From Vibrio splendidus (GTDB lineage: Bacteria > Pseudomonadota > Gammaproteobacteria > Enterobacterales > Vibrionaceae), in contig NZ_CP031056.1 in assembly GCF_003345295.1 (NCBI RefSeq), positions 868,001 to 932,000 of the forward strand: 64,000 nucleotides of DNA, read 5' to 3'. Below the pieces are notes generated by a model, which did not search any database, was not told the origin of the DNA, and saw nothing but the letters and a program-made list of their open reading frames with translations. Below, piece after piece: positions 45,401 to 53,123 of the stretch. Both the position numbers and the translations under genes were made by a program. The stretch's first letter is position 1. Every line of letters starts with the position of its first letter.

Positions 45401-48400
45401 TGCATTTGGTAATGTGTGTCTTCTGTGCCGTTGCTGAGAACAACTTTATTCACCGTAGGAGCGTCGTTGGTTCCTGTTACATCAATATGCAGATCGTAAG
45501 CAGTCCCATCATAACTATGAACACGATACACCACCGTTTCAGTCTGTCCTTGACCAAGGTGTTGTAGAGCCGCGTTGTCAACGCTATAACCCCAATTTCC
45601 GGCGCTGTCGATTCGCAACATGCCACCAAATGGATCGTGAATAGAGGTTTCACCAAACTGACTGTATTGGAATTTATTTTCACCGCTATCAGGGTCGATA
45701 ACTTGAAGTTTCCCATATGCTAGCTCTGTAGTGATTCCGTTGTTGTGAGTGGCATGCGTGCCATCTTCAGTCACGCTTCCTGTTGTCACCTCAGTAATAG
45801 TGGCTTGATCTGGAGTACCAGTAATCGTTGTATTTGCACCAGTATGAGTGGCGCCACTATGTGCATCGACGACATCATAGGTAAAATGGATGTTACCGTT
45901 GTAATTATGGTTGGGAGTAAAGGTGAAAGTACCGTCGTGATTATCCCGAATTGAACCATGATCGGCATGAAGGTTAGCGACAGACAGCTTACCTGCATCG
46001 TTTGCATCAACATCTACGCTATTCGAAAGCAGTTCACTGGTTGTTATGGTTTGAACTGTATCTTCTTTGCCTGAATTTAGTTGTACTTCGGATGAACAAT
46101 ACGGGCGATCATTGCTACCGTTTATGGTAATTACAATATCATGCGTAGTGCCATCTATAGAATGGACAGTGATGGTGTCAGTTAACGTATCACCTTTACC
46201 AAGTTGGTCGATGGCGGTCCCTCTGGTGGTTGGTCGCCCACCAATATGACTGACACTGCCTGCATCGGCAACGTAATGCCAACTACCATCAGGGTTTAAA
46301 ATTAAATCACCATAAGTACCATGGTAGTTATAGGCATTGGTGTGGGAAGCAAAACCTTGTTCGCCTTTATCTGGGTCAACAATGGTCAATTGTCCATCGG
46401 CGGATAAAACACTGTTTCCCAGTGTTGCCATTCCGGAATGAGCAAAATCGGGTGACATATTATCACCCGCTGTTTTTTCAATGACAGAACCCGTATCCAC
46501 ACCACCAATAATGGCGGCATCACCAGTACCAGTAATAGTAATGGTTAGGTTTTCTGTTGAGCTACTGTTGTGCTCATCAGTGATTGTGACTGGAATCGTA
46601 AGGGTTTGAGTTTGTTTATCTGCTAGATGTTGGTAGGTACTATTCGAAGGATCAAAGCTGTAGCTACCGTCTTTATTTAGGGTCAATCCATCTACAGGAT
46701 TTGCTACTGAATAAGTTAACTGGGCACCATTATCGATATCTGTGCCGACCATCTGACCTTGGAGTAATTGCCCATCTTCGGTAACCGAGTGCGATTGCGC
46801 AGCAATAGTTGGTTTATCGTTGGTACCATTTATCGTGACTTTTATGGTCGAGGGTGTGCCATCAACGGACGACACAGTAAAGGTTTCTTCAACCTTATCG
46901 CCCACATTCAACTGATTAAAAGCGCTGTTGGCAGTGAACGTCCATTGACCATGGGTGTCGATGTTTAGGTTACCGTTAGTGCCTGAAATGGAATCCGGTG
47001 TGAACGTATGGTCTGGGTTGTCGACGTCGGTGCTGGTTATTGTGCCTGAGGTGGTTATCGCTTTGTCAGTCTCATCCACACTTACCGTTGCGGTACTGAC
47101 CGTCGCTTTATCATTGGTGCCATTGATCGTAACTTTGATGGTTGAGAGGGTGCCATCAACAGACGATACAGTGAAGGTTTCTTCAACCTTATCGCCCACA
47201 TTCAACTGATTAAAAGTGCTGTTGGCAGTGAACGTCCAATGGCCATTAGCATCAATGTTTAGGTTGCCGTTCGTGCCAGTGATGGAATCGGGCGTAAACG
47301 TGTTATCTGGATTATCGATATCGGTGCTGGTTAGCGTGCCTGAGGTAGTTACCGCTGTATCAGTTTCATCAACTGCCACATTTGCGCTGCTAACGGTCGC
47401 TTTATCGTTGGTGCCGTTAATCGTCACCTTGATGGTGGACGGTGTGCCATCTACAGACGACACCGTAAAGGTCTCTTCGGCTTTATCGCCAACGTTCAAT
47501 TGATTAAATGCGCTGTTGGCGGTGAACGTCCAACGACCATTAGCATCAATGTTTAGGTTGCCGTTGGCACCAATAATTGAATCCGGTGTGAACGCATTAT
47601 CTGGATTATCCACGTCAGTACTGGTCAATGTTCCTGATGTTGTTACTGCTTGGTCGGTTTCATCGATGGCAACGGTCGCACTGCTTACCGTCGCCTTATC
47701 ATTGGTGCCATTAATCGTAATTTTGATGGTGGATGTTGTGCCATCGACCGAATTGACGGTGAACGTCTCTTCGACTTTATCGCCAACGTTTAATTGATTG
47801 AATGCGCTGTTGGCGGTGAATGTCCATTGACCATGGGTGTCAATAGTCAGGTCGCCGTTAGATCCAGCAATGTAGTCTGGCGTAAACGTGTTGTCTGGGT
47901 TGTCTACATCGGTACTTGTGAGGGTTCCAGAAGTTATTATAGCGCTGTTCGTTTCATCCACACTTACAGTTGCGGTACTGACTGTCGCTGCATCGTTAGT
48001 ACCGTTAATCGTCACTTTTATGGTTGACGGTGTGCCATCAACAGACGACACCGTAAAGGTTTCTTCGATTTTATCGCCGACATTCAATTGGTTAAACGCG
48101 CTGTTGGCGGTGAACGTCCAATGACCATTAGCATCAATGTTTAGGTTGCCGTTGGCACCAATAATTGAATCCGGTGTGAACGCATTATCTGGGTTATCTA
48201 CGTCGGTGCTGATCAACGTACCTGATGTGGTTACCGCTTTGTCAGTCTCATCGATAGCGACGGTCGCACTGCTAACCATGGCATTATCGTTGGTGCCGTT
48301 AATCGTGATTTTGATGGTTGATGGTGTGCCATCCACAGATGACACCGTGAAGGTTTCTTCGACCTTATCACCGACGTTCAATTGATTAAACGCACTATTC

Positions 48401-50880
48401 GCAGTGAACGCCCAATGACCATTAGCATCAATAGTCAGGTCACCGTTGGTGCCTGAAATAGAATCCGGTGTAAACGTATTATCTGGATTATCAACGTCGA
48501 TACTGGTTAGCGTTCCTGAAGCTGTTACCGCTTTGTTAGTCTCATCGATGACGACAGTTGCACTGCTGACAGTAGCTTTATCGTTGGTTCCGTTGATCGT
48601 CACTTTGATTGTTGATGGGGTACCATCGATGGAAGAGACAGTGAACGTCTCTTCGACTTTATCGCCAACGTTTAATTGATTGAATGCGCTGTTGGCGGTG
48701 AAGATCCATTGACCATGGGCGTCGATGTTTAGGTTGCCGTTCGTGCCAATGATGGAATCTGGCGTGAACGTATTGTCTGGGTTATCAACATCGGTACTGG
48801 TCAATGTTCCTGATGTTGTTACTGCTTTGTCGGTTTCATTGATAGCAACGGTCGCACTGCTGACAGTTGCTTTGTCATTGGTGCCATTTACTGTGATAGT
48901 CACTTGATGCGGCGTGCCGTCAGCGGAATGAACGGTGATGGTGTCGGTAGCGGTTGCTCCTTTGCCCAATGATTGAACGTTAGGATTTGTATTATCAAGA
49001 TCGTACGTCCAAGAACCAGTATCGGTCAGATGAAGCGTACCAAACGAGCCTACGATATCGGTGTTGGAGAAGTGTGCCTCGCCAGTATCCACATCCGTTA
49101 CCGCAAGTGTGCCCGAGGTCTGAAGTTGGGACTCTTCGGTTACCACGCCGGTACTAGTTCCGCTTATCACGGCTTTATCATTGGTGCCGTTAACGGTAAT
49201 AGTGATTTGATGAGGAGTGCCGTCAGCGGAGTGGATGGTTATGATGTCTGTTGTCGCAGACCCTTTACCAAGAGCCTGAACTTGTGGATTTTTATTATCT
49301 AGATCGTAGGTCCAATCACCATTGTCTTTAAGGTGTAAAGTACCCAGTGTCCCCTTGAGGTCGGAAGTAGAAAAATGCGCCTCTTTTGAGTCGATATCGG
49401 TGATGTTGAGTTGGCCCGAAACCGTTAGGTCTTTATCTTCAGTAACTTGGCTTGAGCCATTACTTTTCCCGATAGCGAAAAACGAACTTGGTGAATTTGC
49501 TGTACTACTCGTAATTACCGCATGGTCGTTGGTGCCATTAATCGTAACCGTAACTTGATGTGCTGTGCCATCGGCAGAGTGAACAGTGACGATGTCTGTC
49601 GCAGTTGATCCTTGGCCAAGCCCTTGAACTACAGGGTTATTGTTATCTAAATTGTATGTCCATGCACCGTCTTTGGTGATGCTTAGCGTACCGAAATTAC
49701 TAGTCACTTGTGAGGCTTGAAAGTGGTCCTCTCCAAGATCAGAGTCCGTTACCGAAAGCTGTCCTTGGATTTGTGTCGTTAAATCTTCAGTTACCGTGCC
49801 AGCATCTACACCTGTGATAACGGCGTTGTCGTCGTTGCCGCCAATTGTCATATCGATTGTTTGAGGCGTGCCATCTTTGGTGTGAATAGTGAAGCTTTCG
49901 TGCAATGAAGTGGCTGCGGTTAACGCTTGAACATTCGAAAGAGAGTTGTCAACTTGATACTGCCAGTGTCCATCAACATCGATAGTTAATGAACCATATT
50001 TTCCTGAGATAACTTCCGGCGTAACCGAACTTTCATTTTGGTCAGGGTCTATGACATCGATTTTGCCGTTCGCATGTAACAAACCTTGTGAATCAATATT
50101 GTGATCTTCTGTTACGACACCTGTTAGGTCTCCAGAAATATTTGGCGTGTCTTGCTTACCTGTTACCGGTATCTGAACAATGATGCTCGAGCCATTAGAT
50201 AGATGTAACGCAAAATGGTCAGTACCTGGTTGGTGCTGATTTAACAGGATGTATTGAGGAGAATTTGGATTCAATATGAATGTGTATTGACCATTTGCAT
50301 CAACATGAAGCTCTCCGTACGTACCTTTTATGACTTCTGGCATGAAGGTGACGGGTAAAGCGGGCGTCGTAGGCGCATTCGAATGAGTCGGCTGACCGTT
50401 ACTTCCTGAGGAGATAGTCGGCATCGATACCGAAGGAATGTAATGGACTTGCGGGTGAGAAAGCGTCGACAAATGATGAGAAGGAACCAAGTGAGAGCTC
50501 GAACCATGGGGGGCATGACTTGCACTCAAGGTTGAGTTTACATCGCTGTCACTTGTCTGAGCTTCTTGATGAGCAACCGCAGATGAGTCCGCCTTGCTAT
50601 GGTCATCGGTGACATCTTTTTCGGTCACGTTATTTGCGGTTACTTGATCTGCAGCGTCGCTGGAATTGTCTATACTTTCGGCAGCAGCGTGTTTAGCCAA
50701 TGATGGCAAAATCATCATGAGTGACTGAAAAAGTGGGATATTCACTTTTAGATGTGAATGCAGTCTGCGCTTCTTTCTTTGTGTTGGTTTCTTTTGTTCT
50801 AGCTCGTTACTTTTTTTATTTTTGATTTCTGTATTTTTCTTGTCTGTTTCGACGTTTCTTTTGTTAGCCATTTTTATCAT
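39436..50880 (-). CDS. Giant VCBS/Ig-repeat adhesin, 3814 residues
   Basis: Probable surface adhesin exported by the facing secretion operon. Layout: a Lys/Arg-rich N-terminus (1-45), a hydrophobic stretch with an Ala-rich end (LFQSLMMILPSLAKHAAAES), a Ser/Asp/His linker, VCBS domains (from about 225; ending VTINGTND), seven near-identical 98-residue units (670-1355), mixed VCBS and cadherin-like domains with FTPNHNYNGNIHFTYDV-type units, Ig-like domains with TVNPISQDNALNAAENN-type openings (about 2860-3500), a proline run and an acidic His/Asp-rich tail. No RTX nonapeptides (GGxGxD) are seen. Many DxDxD-like sites suggest calcium binding. No LapA-type retention motif could be assigned. Confidence 0.93.
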   Translation of the reverse strand: MIKMANKRNVETDKKNTEIKNKKSNELEQKKPTQRKKRRLHSHLKVNIPLFQSLMMILPSLAKHAAAESIDNSSDAADQVTANNVTEKDVTDDHSKADSSAVAHQEAQTSDSDVNSTLSASHAPHGSSSHLVPSHHLSTLSHPQVHYIPSVSMPTISSGSNGQPTHSNAPTTPALPVTFMPEVIKGTYGELHVDANGQYTFILNPNSPQYILLNQHQPGTDHFALHLSNGSSIIVQIPVTGKQDTPNISGDLTGVVTEDHNIDSQGLLHANGKIDVIDPDQNESSVTPEVISGKYGSLTIDVDGHWQYQVDNSLSNVQALTAATSLHESFTIHTKDGTPQTIDMTIGGNDDNAVITGVDAGTVTEDLTTQIQGQLSVTDSDLGEDHFQASQVTSNFGTLSITKDGAWTYNLDNNNPVVQGLGQGSTATDIVTVHSADGTAHQVTVTINGTNDHAVITSSTANSPSSFFAIGKSNGSSQVTEDKDLTVSGQLNITDIDSKEAHFSTSDLKGTLGTLHLKDNGDWTYDLDNKNPQVQALGKGSATTDIITIHSADGTPHQITITVNGTNDKAVISGTSTGVVTEESQLQTSGTLAVTDVDTGEAHFSNTDIVGSFGTLHLTDTGSWTYDLDNTNPNVQSLGKGATATDTITVHSADGTPHQVTITVNGTNDKATVSSATVAINETDKAVTTSGTLTSTDVDNPDNTFTPDSIIGTNGNLNIDAHGQWIFTANSAFNQLNVGDKVEETFTVSSIDGTPSTIKVTINGTNDKATVSSATVVIDETNKAVTASGTLTSIDVDNPDNTFTPDSISGTNGDLTIDANGHWAFTANSAFNQLNVGDKVEETFTVSSVDGTPSTIKITINGTNDNAMVSSATVAIDETDKAVTTSGTLISTDVDNPDNAFTPDSIIGANGNLNIDANGHWTFTANSAFNQLNVGDKIEETFTVSSVDGTPSTIKVTINGTNDAATVSTATVSVDETNSAIITSGTLTSTDVDNPDNTFTPDYIAGSNGDLTIDTHGQWTFTANSAFNQLNVGDKVEETFTVNSVDGTTSTIKITINGTNDKATVSSATVAIDETDQAVTTSGTLTSTDVDNPDNAFTPDSIIGANGNLNIDANGRWTFTANSAFNQLNVGDKAEETFTVSSVDGTPSTIKVTINGTNDKATVSSANVAVDETDTAVTTSGTLTSTDIDNPDNTFTPDSITGTNGNLNIDANGHWTFTANSTFNQLNVGDKVEETFTVSSVDGTLSTIKVTINGTNDKATVSTATVSVDETDKAITTSGTITSTDVDNPDHTFTPDSISGTNGNLNIDTHGQWTFTANSAFNQLNVGDKVEETFTVSSVDGTPSTIKVTINGTNDKPTIAAQSHSVTEDGQLLQGQMVGTDIDNGAQLTYSVANPVDGLTLNKDGSYSFDPSNSTYQHLADKQTQTLTIPVTITDEHNSSSTENLTITITGTGDAAIIGGVDTGSVIEKTAGDNMSPDFAHSGMATLGNSVLSADGQLTIVDPDKGEQGFASHTNAYNYHGTYGDLILNPDGSWHYVADAGSVSHIGGRPTTRGTAIDQLGKGDTLTDTITVHSIDGTTHDIVITINGSNDRPYCSSEVQLNSGKEDTVQTITTSELLSNSVDVDANDAGKLSVANLHADHGSIRDNHDGTFTFTPNHNYNGNIHFTYDVVDAHSGATHTGANTTITGTPDQATITEVTTGSVTEDGTHATHNNGITTELAYGKLQVIDPDSGENKFQYSQFGETSIHDPFGGMLRIDSAGNWGYSVDNAALQHLGQGQTETVVYRVHSYDGTAYDLHIDVTGTNDAPTVNKVVLSNGTEDTHYQMQASQFGFTDIDTKDTLHSISITDLPPATQGKFVLDGHDISSGQSIATADISKLQFVPAQDFNGDVQFKYTVNDGHVNSQKATNTLHIDAVSDTAKITGTDTGDVHEGHTFTAPDGSMSGSRVNDRSPDHQHHNTGKLWNDQIHTKGHLNIHDADSGEAHAQNGVYHGHYGQIILQENGDWNYYASIGQDSTGRAIDKLGQGQNLTDTITIKSADGTAHNIVITIHGSNDRPYCSSEVQLNAGTEDTRQTITIEQLLHNTVDVDNNDTGLLTVENLHADHGSIAINSDGSFSFTPEKNYNGNVHFSYDVRDAHGGVTHTGAITSLGAINDNPDNIPVVDSVTEDTDTHHIINLLAGATDVDGDALSISQIQASFEGSTGKLPQGVTIASDGHSLIIDSHAQVFQHLRVGEKSDVVVHYMIDDNHGGQTPAIATITIAGTDDKAGLTSNIIQMSETEAVDSAQHTYKGSLQLVDPDTGDNTQFLFGGRYIGQHYSPGSLNVFPDGSYQFRLQGALNRHANDDIQSLHAGESIDFPYEIKTSDGQTLTIMVRVTGEDSNAQIHVSMPNSLPANQSVIEEHFVPASTTNLYAGGRLHVVDPDHDQSYLQAETINTTHHGQFKISADGGWNYTIDNSIDEVQKLGAGESFTETHTVHSLDGTASQLLTVTVQGTNDAPVVSAQVKLAPGIEDTDIQLNKSDLLSNATDIDHNDIGHLNITNLVADHGVIVDNKDGTFNFHPEPNYNGQVHFSYDVIDGHGGVTHTGASTTLAAVNDAAVFSVDDTGSVKEDVHVQGDSQHTVAVSGVLIVSDPDAGESEFVANRNVHAVSDQFGGDLSIGRAGDWTYSVPNNNLNRLAEGEKHQVTYEVVSRGGDKHQIVITVVGTNDDPILSVTQTTPTTGTLTETDIDVKDMHTFSVVSSTGQFGSLSVDPDTGAYVYTANSSVAGMTYNSATHTYHGTDVFEVKVADNHGGESSKFITFDTNGHVSVVPGQQPTISTTVPVNPLITTTQPSLPTGTNTPPSNAVTLDLAASSDTGISDTDNVTKETTPTITGHTDIPYSQVTVYDGSILVGHAVSDASGQYSVAVSSLSDGDHNLSAKALAPSSVQPATSSLLSVHVDTVVAPLTIGLTHDTGSNNSDLITSDGALTIGGQEAGSTVEYSIDNGHTWTSSFTPQQGSNTVSMRQTDTAGNVSTNTSLTFTLDNTITAPTVSLRNDTGPHSVNTPDLITKDSQLSIQTEAGAKVEYSNDGGHTWTAVFNPVEGVNNLQVRQTDIAGNLSPVTNFSFTLDTTPGTVTVNPISQDNALNAAENNQPLVITGTTSNIDPGDVVYVVVGNNHFYDATVKSDGSWSLTLSASVHQNILASDHDYPIQVGTVDTAGNSTPRISTHLLVDTQNPIPHITVDSVTQDNVLNALESGQSIPITGTVTGDYHAGDTVSLKINGTHILSLTGTINASGHFSIPVDGRVLEHANIHTSYASGQAAPIHSIEATIQTTDVVGNVGSATTGSQVFTVDTQIHIGIQTDPITADNVINSQESNSSVDVTGSVSGDFNVGDIVTLNVNGAQHTGAVDSQGHYSIAVPGSELTADADQKIEASIAVTDSAGNSAHTTTDVVYQVDTQVSVPTITFENTGADNLYSKAEIARGHANTITATVTPPGDAKIGEHLVVNGQDHVLDAHTLQHGIQIEVHPGSNVQATMTDEHGNTAGSQGFAASAIPEPIVVRPPSGSHQVSGTLGIPPQLPSLTPVPTTQHGWRIHLPNGQYVTSHHGQYGTLTIDPQTGDLHYQEQANVHTGPHGSASGIGQHEDKFEVALQGTNQDEVVAHVNIQILSHGPGNSGKLNIGTEVVDMTITPIAHASHPAPPPPPPVLHDEPDMASQADFTVTQSDDSYLDLTQHTHQEPDQKTSHHGAAAYLDALGIKPDATSTTVHDQPADMDIVLAQVDHQDATTHDQAHLDMSDALEHHDANINHNQDDEHHHHDIDGLPDIDPNS
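46816..48873 (-). repeat. Seven tandem 294-bp units in the adhesin gene
   Basis: Exactly 7 x 294 bp (98 codons each), each unit beginning KATVSSATVAIDET-like and ending TIKVTINGTND. Units differ at scattered positions, mostly conservative (for example SIIGTNGNLN and SISGTNGDLT). Uniform length and high identity point to recent duplication or gene conversion, and the number of units should vary easily by recombination. Hydrophobic frames on the opposite strand at about 300-bp spacing are shadows of this periodicity. Confidence 0.95.
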
Positions 50881-51048
50881 CCGTGAATCGTGGTTGCACT
50901 ATTTTAAGTAAAATACACAGATAGAGGTTTCGCTAGCTAATTGGATAATTTTTAAAGAAAAAACTGCAAAGTCGAAGAATTATCTCATTTTGATGAAAGA
51001 GAGGATGAATACTTTTTCAACGGTCAGATAAATATCGGCACAATGGCA

Positions 51049-51079
51049 TTGACCTTACCCTAAGGGTAACGTTTATAGT
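51049..51079 (+). promoter_or_regulatory. MerR/CueR-type promoter of the copper operon
   Basis: TTGACC (-35) and TATAGT (-10) are separated by 19 bases, too long for normal RNA polymerase but the rule for MerR-family activated promoters. The spacer holds the perfect palindrome TTACCCTAAGGGTAA (arms TTACCCT/AGGGTAA). The start codon of the first copper gene is 26 bases after the -10. CueR or a CueR-like sensor of Cu(I)/Ag(I) is the probable activator; its gene is not in the window. Confidence 0.85.
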
Positions 51080-51104
51080 TGCGGTGTAAATTCAAAGGTA
51101 AACT

Positions 51105-51569
51105 ATGACAAACACATTCCGAAAAACTTGGATTATTGTTTTCAGCATCATTGCGATGTTGATGTCTAGCTATGCCTCAAGCTCCTCAGCCTTTATGACT
51201 GAAGTAATGATGATGGAAATGGGGTCGAGCAAATCGGCTTGTTACCACAGCGGTACTTCGGTTAATGATTCAATGGCAGGGTGTCATGTGATGAGTGAAA
51301 AAGTACACGCTGAAGACTCTAACATGAGTGCCCATGCTTTGATGGCTCAATGCGATATGTCTTCAATGAGCGAAGACGGCAGTTCGATGATGGGTAACCA
51401 TTGTTCGAGTGCCGATTGCTGTGCCTCAATGTGTTCTGCAAGTCCCTATCCAATTCAGGCTGTTCAAGCCGTTGATCAACTTTCCTTTTCATTAGCTCGT
51501 TTTCAATCGGTCACGATTGGCCAGAAAGTCGCACGTGCTCAATCTTTGTTACGCCCGCCCACTGCATAA
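51105..51569 (+). CDS. Met/Cys/His-rich small exported protein of the copper operon
   Basis: 154 residues with an N-terminal hydrophobic signal-like segment (WIIVFSIIAMLMSSYASSSS) and a centre crowded with possible copper ligands (MTEVMMMEMGSSKSACYH, MGNHCSSADCCASMCS). First gene behind the CueR-type promoter, with AAAGG before ATG. It probably binds Cu(I) in the periplasm or membrane, as many proteins of such operons do, but no defined family was recognised and the function is inference from composition and place. Confidence 0.75.
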   Translation: MTNTFRKTWIIVFSIIAMLMSSYASSSSAFMTEVMMMEMGSSKSACYHSGTSVNDSMAGCHVMSEKVHAEDSNMSAHALMAQCDMSSMSEDGSSMMGNHCSSADCCASMCSASPYPIQAVQAVDQLSFSLARFQSVTIGQKVARAQSLLRPPTA

Positions 51570-51662
51570 ATCTATATCTAAAAATACAGCTCTATCAGTT
51601 AGATAAATCTGATAAGCCATTCTTTTTTATGCGCTAATTAGCGCTAGATATGGACATTCATT

Positions 51663-53120
51663 GTGAATATGAAACCAACAACCTATGTGTTTGTTATGAA
51701 CACGAGCTTAGTGGTTGCTGCTGCCTTGCCTATGGCCTTGTTTTCAAGTGCTACGCTCGCGGCTAACACTGCGTCAGCTTCAAATGCTCAACACATTTCA
51801 GCATATGACCAAGCAAGCTCGACGCAGCAACTCAATACACTGATTGAGATTGCTTTAAGCGAAGATGGAAATCGCAAACAGTACTTTGCTCAGTCTCAAG
51901 CGATGCGAGAAACGGGCATTGCCAACGCGACCTTAATGGACCCGAAATTAAAAGTTGGATTTGGCGGTTTGCCTGTCGATAGCTTTCAATTCGACGAAGA
52001 CCCGATGACTAATATATCGGTAGGGGTGATGCAGCAGTTTGAGCGTGGCGATACGCTTAACCTCCAACAGAAAAAGGCAGGCCAACAGGCTGATGCTTTA
52101 GCTTTGCAGGTGCAAGCAAGAGAATTGACGGTTGCGAATAGCATGACGCAGCTTTGGCTTGAGTTAGGTTATCAACAAAAAGCTGAGTCGGTGATTCGTC
52201 AAAATCGTCGTTTGTTGGTTGAGCTTGAAAATTATGTACAAACCAATTACTCGATTGGTAAAAGTGAAGCACAAGATCTGCTTAATGCTCAGCTTCAAGT
52301 GAGCAAGCTTGATGAGAAACTTCAGGCAAACCAACAGGTTCAACGCCGTTTAATCTCTCAGTTTTCTGAATGGTTGGGTTCTGATTGGCTAGGCTCTCAG
52401 GTTCTTGATTCTCAGGGCACACTGAATGCAACTAACCAAATCGATTGGTCATTGTTAGAAAGCAAATTAGAGACCAATACCGATTCAACCAAGCACTACC
52501 AGCTACTGACTGACCATCCTTTGGTTAAGATCTCCGATGTCAGTATTTCTTCTAATCAAACTCAGGTTGAGTTAGCCGAGCAAGCTTATACCCCGCAGTT
52601 TGGGGTAGAAGTGATGTATGCGCACCGCCAAGCCAATAACATGGCGGGTGAACCTGCTTCTGATTTGGTGAGTGCTTATCTGACAGTCGACATTCCGCTG
52701 TTTACGGGGAATCGACAAGATAAAAACTTATCGGCTGCTCAGTATCAAGTTGGTGCGGCTAAATCTCAAAAAGACACCTTACTTTCCCAAATGAACGCGC
52801 AAGTGAACGCATTGCTGGTGGACAGATCAAATCTGATCCAGCGATTAGATCGCTATCAAACGTCCTTGCTTCCTCAAACCGCAGCCCGAATCAGCGCGGT
52901 TGAAAGGGGTTATCAAAACAATACCGCTCAGTTTAACGATGTCATTTTAGCAACGACCGATGAGCTAGCGCTTAAGTTAGAGCAACAACGTTTGATCACC
53001 GATCTCAACATCGTTAACAGCAAACTGGCGGCGTTAGTCAGTGGTTTTGAATACCAAGTAAACCAACCACAACTCAACTCAAGCGCAACTCAACACAACA
53101 GCCAATCAATAAAGGAATAG
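51663..53120 (+). CDS. cusC: Outer-membrane channel of the Cus efflux system (TolC family)
   Basis: 485-residue TolC-type channel for copper/silver efflux. A signal sequence (about 1-33, ending ATLAA) is followed by a long helical region with two internal repeats (GIANATLMDPKLKVGFGGLP in the first; STKHYQLLTDHPLVKISD starts the second) and a Gln-rich tail. No lipobox Cys is visible, unlike E. coli CusC. Start is GTG 51663 or, equally, ATG 51669. CusB follows after 3 bases. Confidence 0.88.
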   Translation: MNMKPTTYVFVMNTSLVVAAALPMALFSSATLAANTASASNAQHISAYDQASSTQQLNTLIEIALSEDGNRKQYFAQSQAMRETGIANATLMDPKLKVGFGGLPVDSFQFDEDPMTNISVGVMQQFERGDTLNLQQKKAGQQADALALQVQARELTVANSMTQLWLELGYQQKAESVIRQNRRLLVELENYVQTNYSIGKSEAQDLLNAQLQVSKLDEKLQANQQVQRRLISQFSEWLGSDWLGSQVLDSQGTLNATNQIDWSLLESKLETNTDSTKHYQLLTDHPLVKISDVSISSNQTQVELAEQAYTPQFGVEVMYAHRQANNMAGEPASDLVSAYLTVDIPLFTGNRQDKNLSAAQYQVGAAKSQKDTLLSQMNAQVNALLVDRSNLIQRLDRYQTSLLPQTAARISAVERGYQNNTAQFNDVILATTDELALKLEQQRLITDLNIVNSKLAALVSGFEYQVNQPQLNSSATQHNSQSIKE

Positions 53121-53123
53121 ACA

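Noticed and set aside
46955..48907. Series of hydrophobic frames on the plus strand spaced about 300 bp apart
   Set aside because: They are antisense shadows of the seven repeated units in the adhesin gene; periodicity and composition follow from the coding strand.
51663..53120. CusC as the missing outer-membrane channel of the adhesin secretion system
   Set aside because: It sits inside the copper operon, 12 kb away and behind a copper-type promoter; sharing cannot be excluded but nothing supports it.
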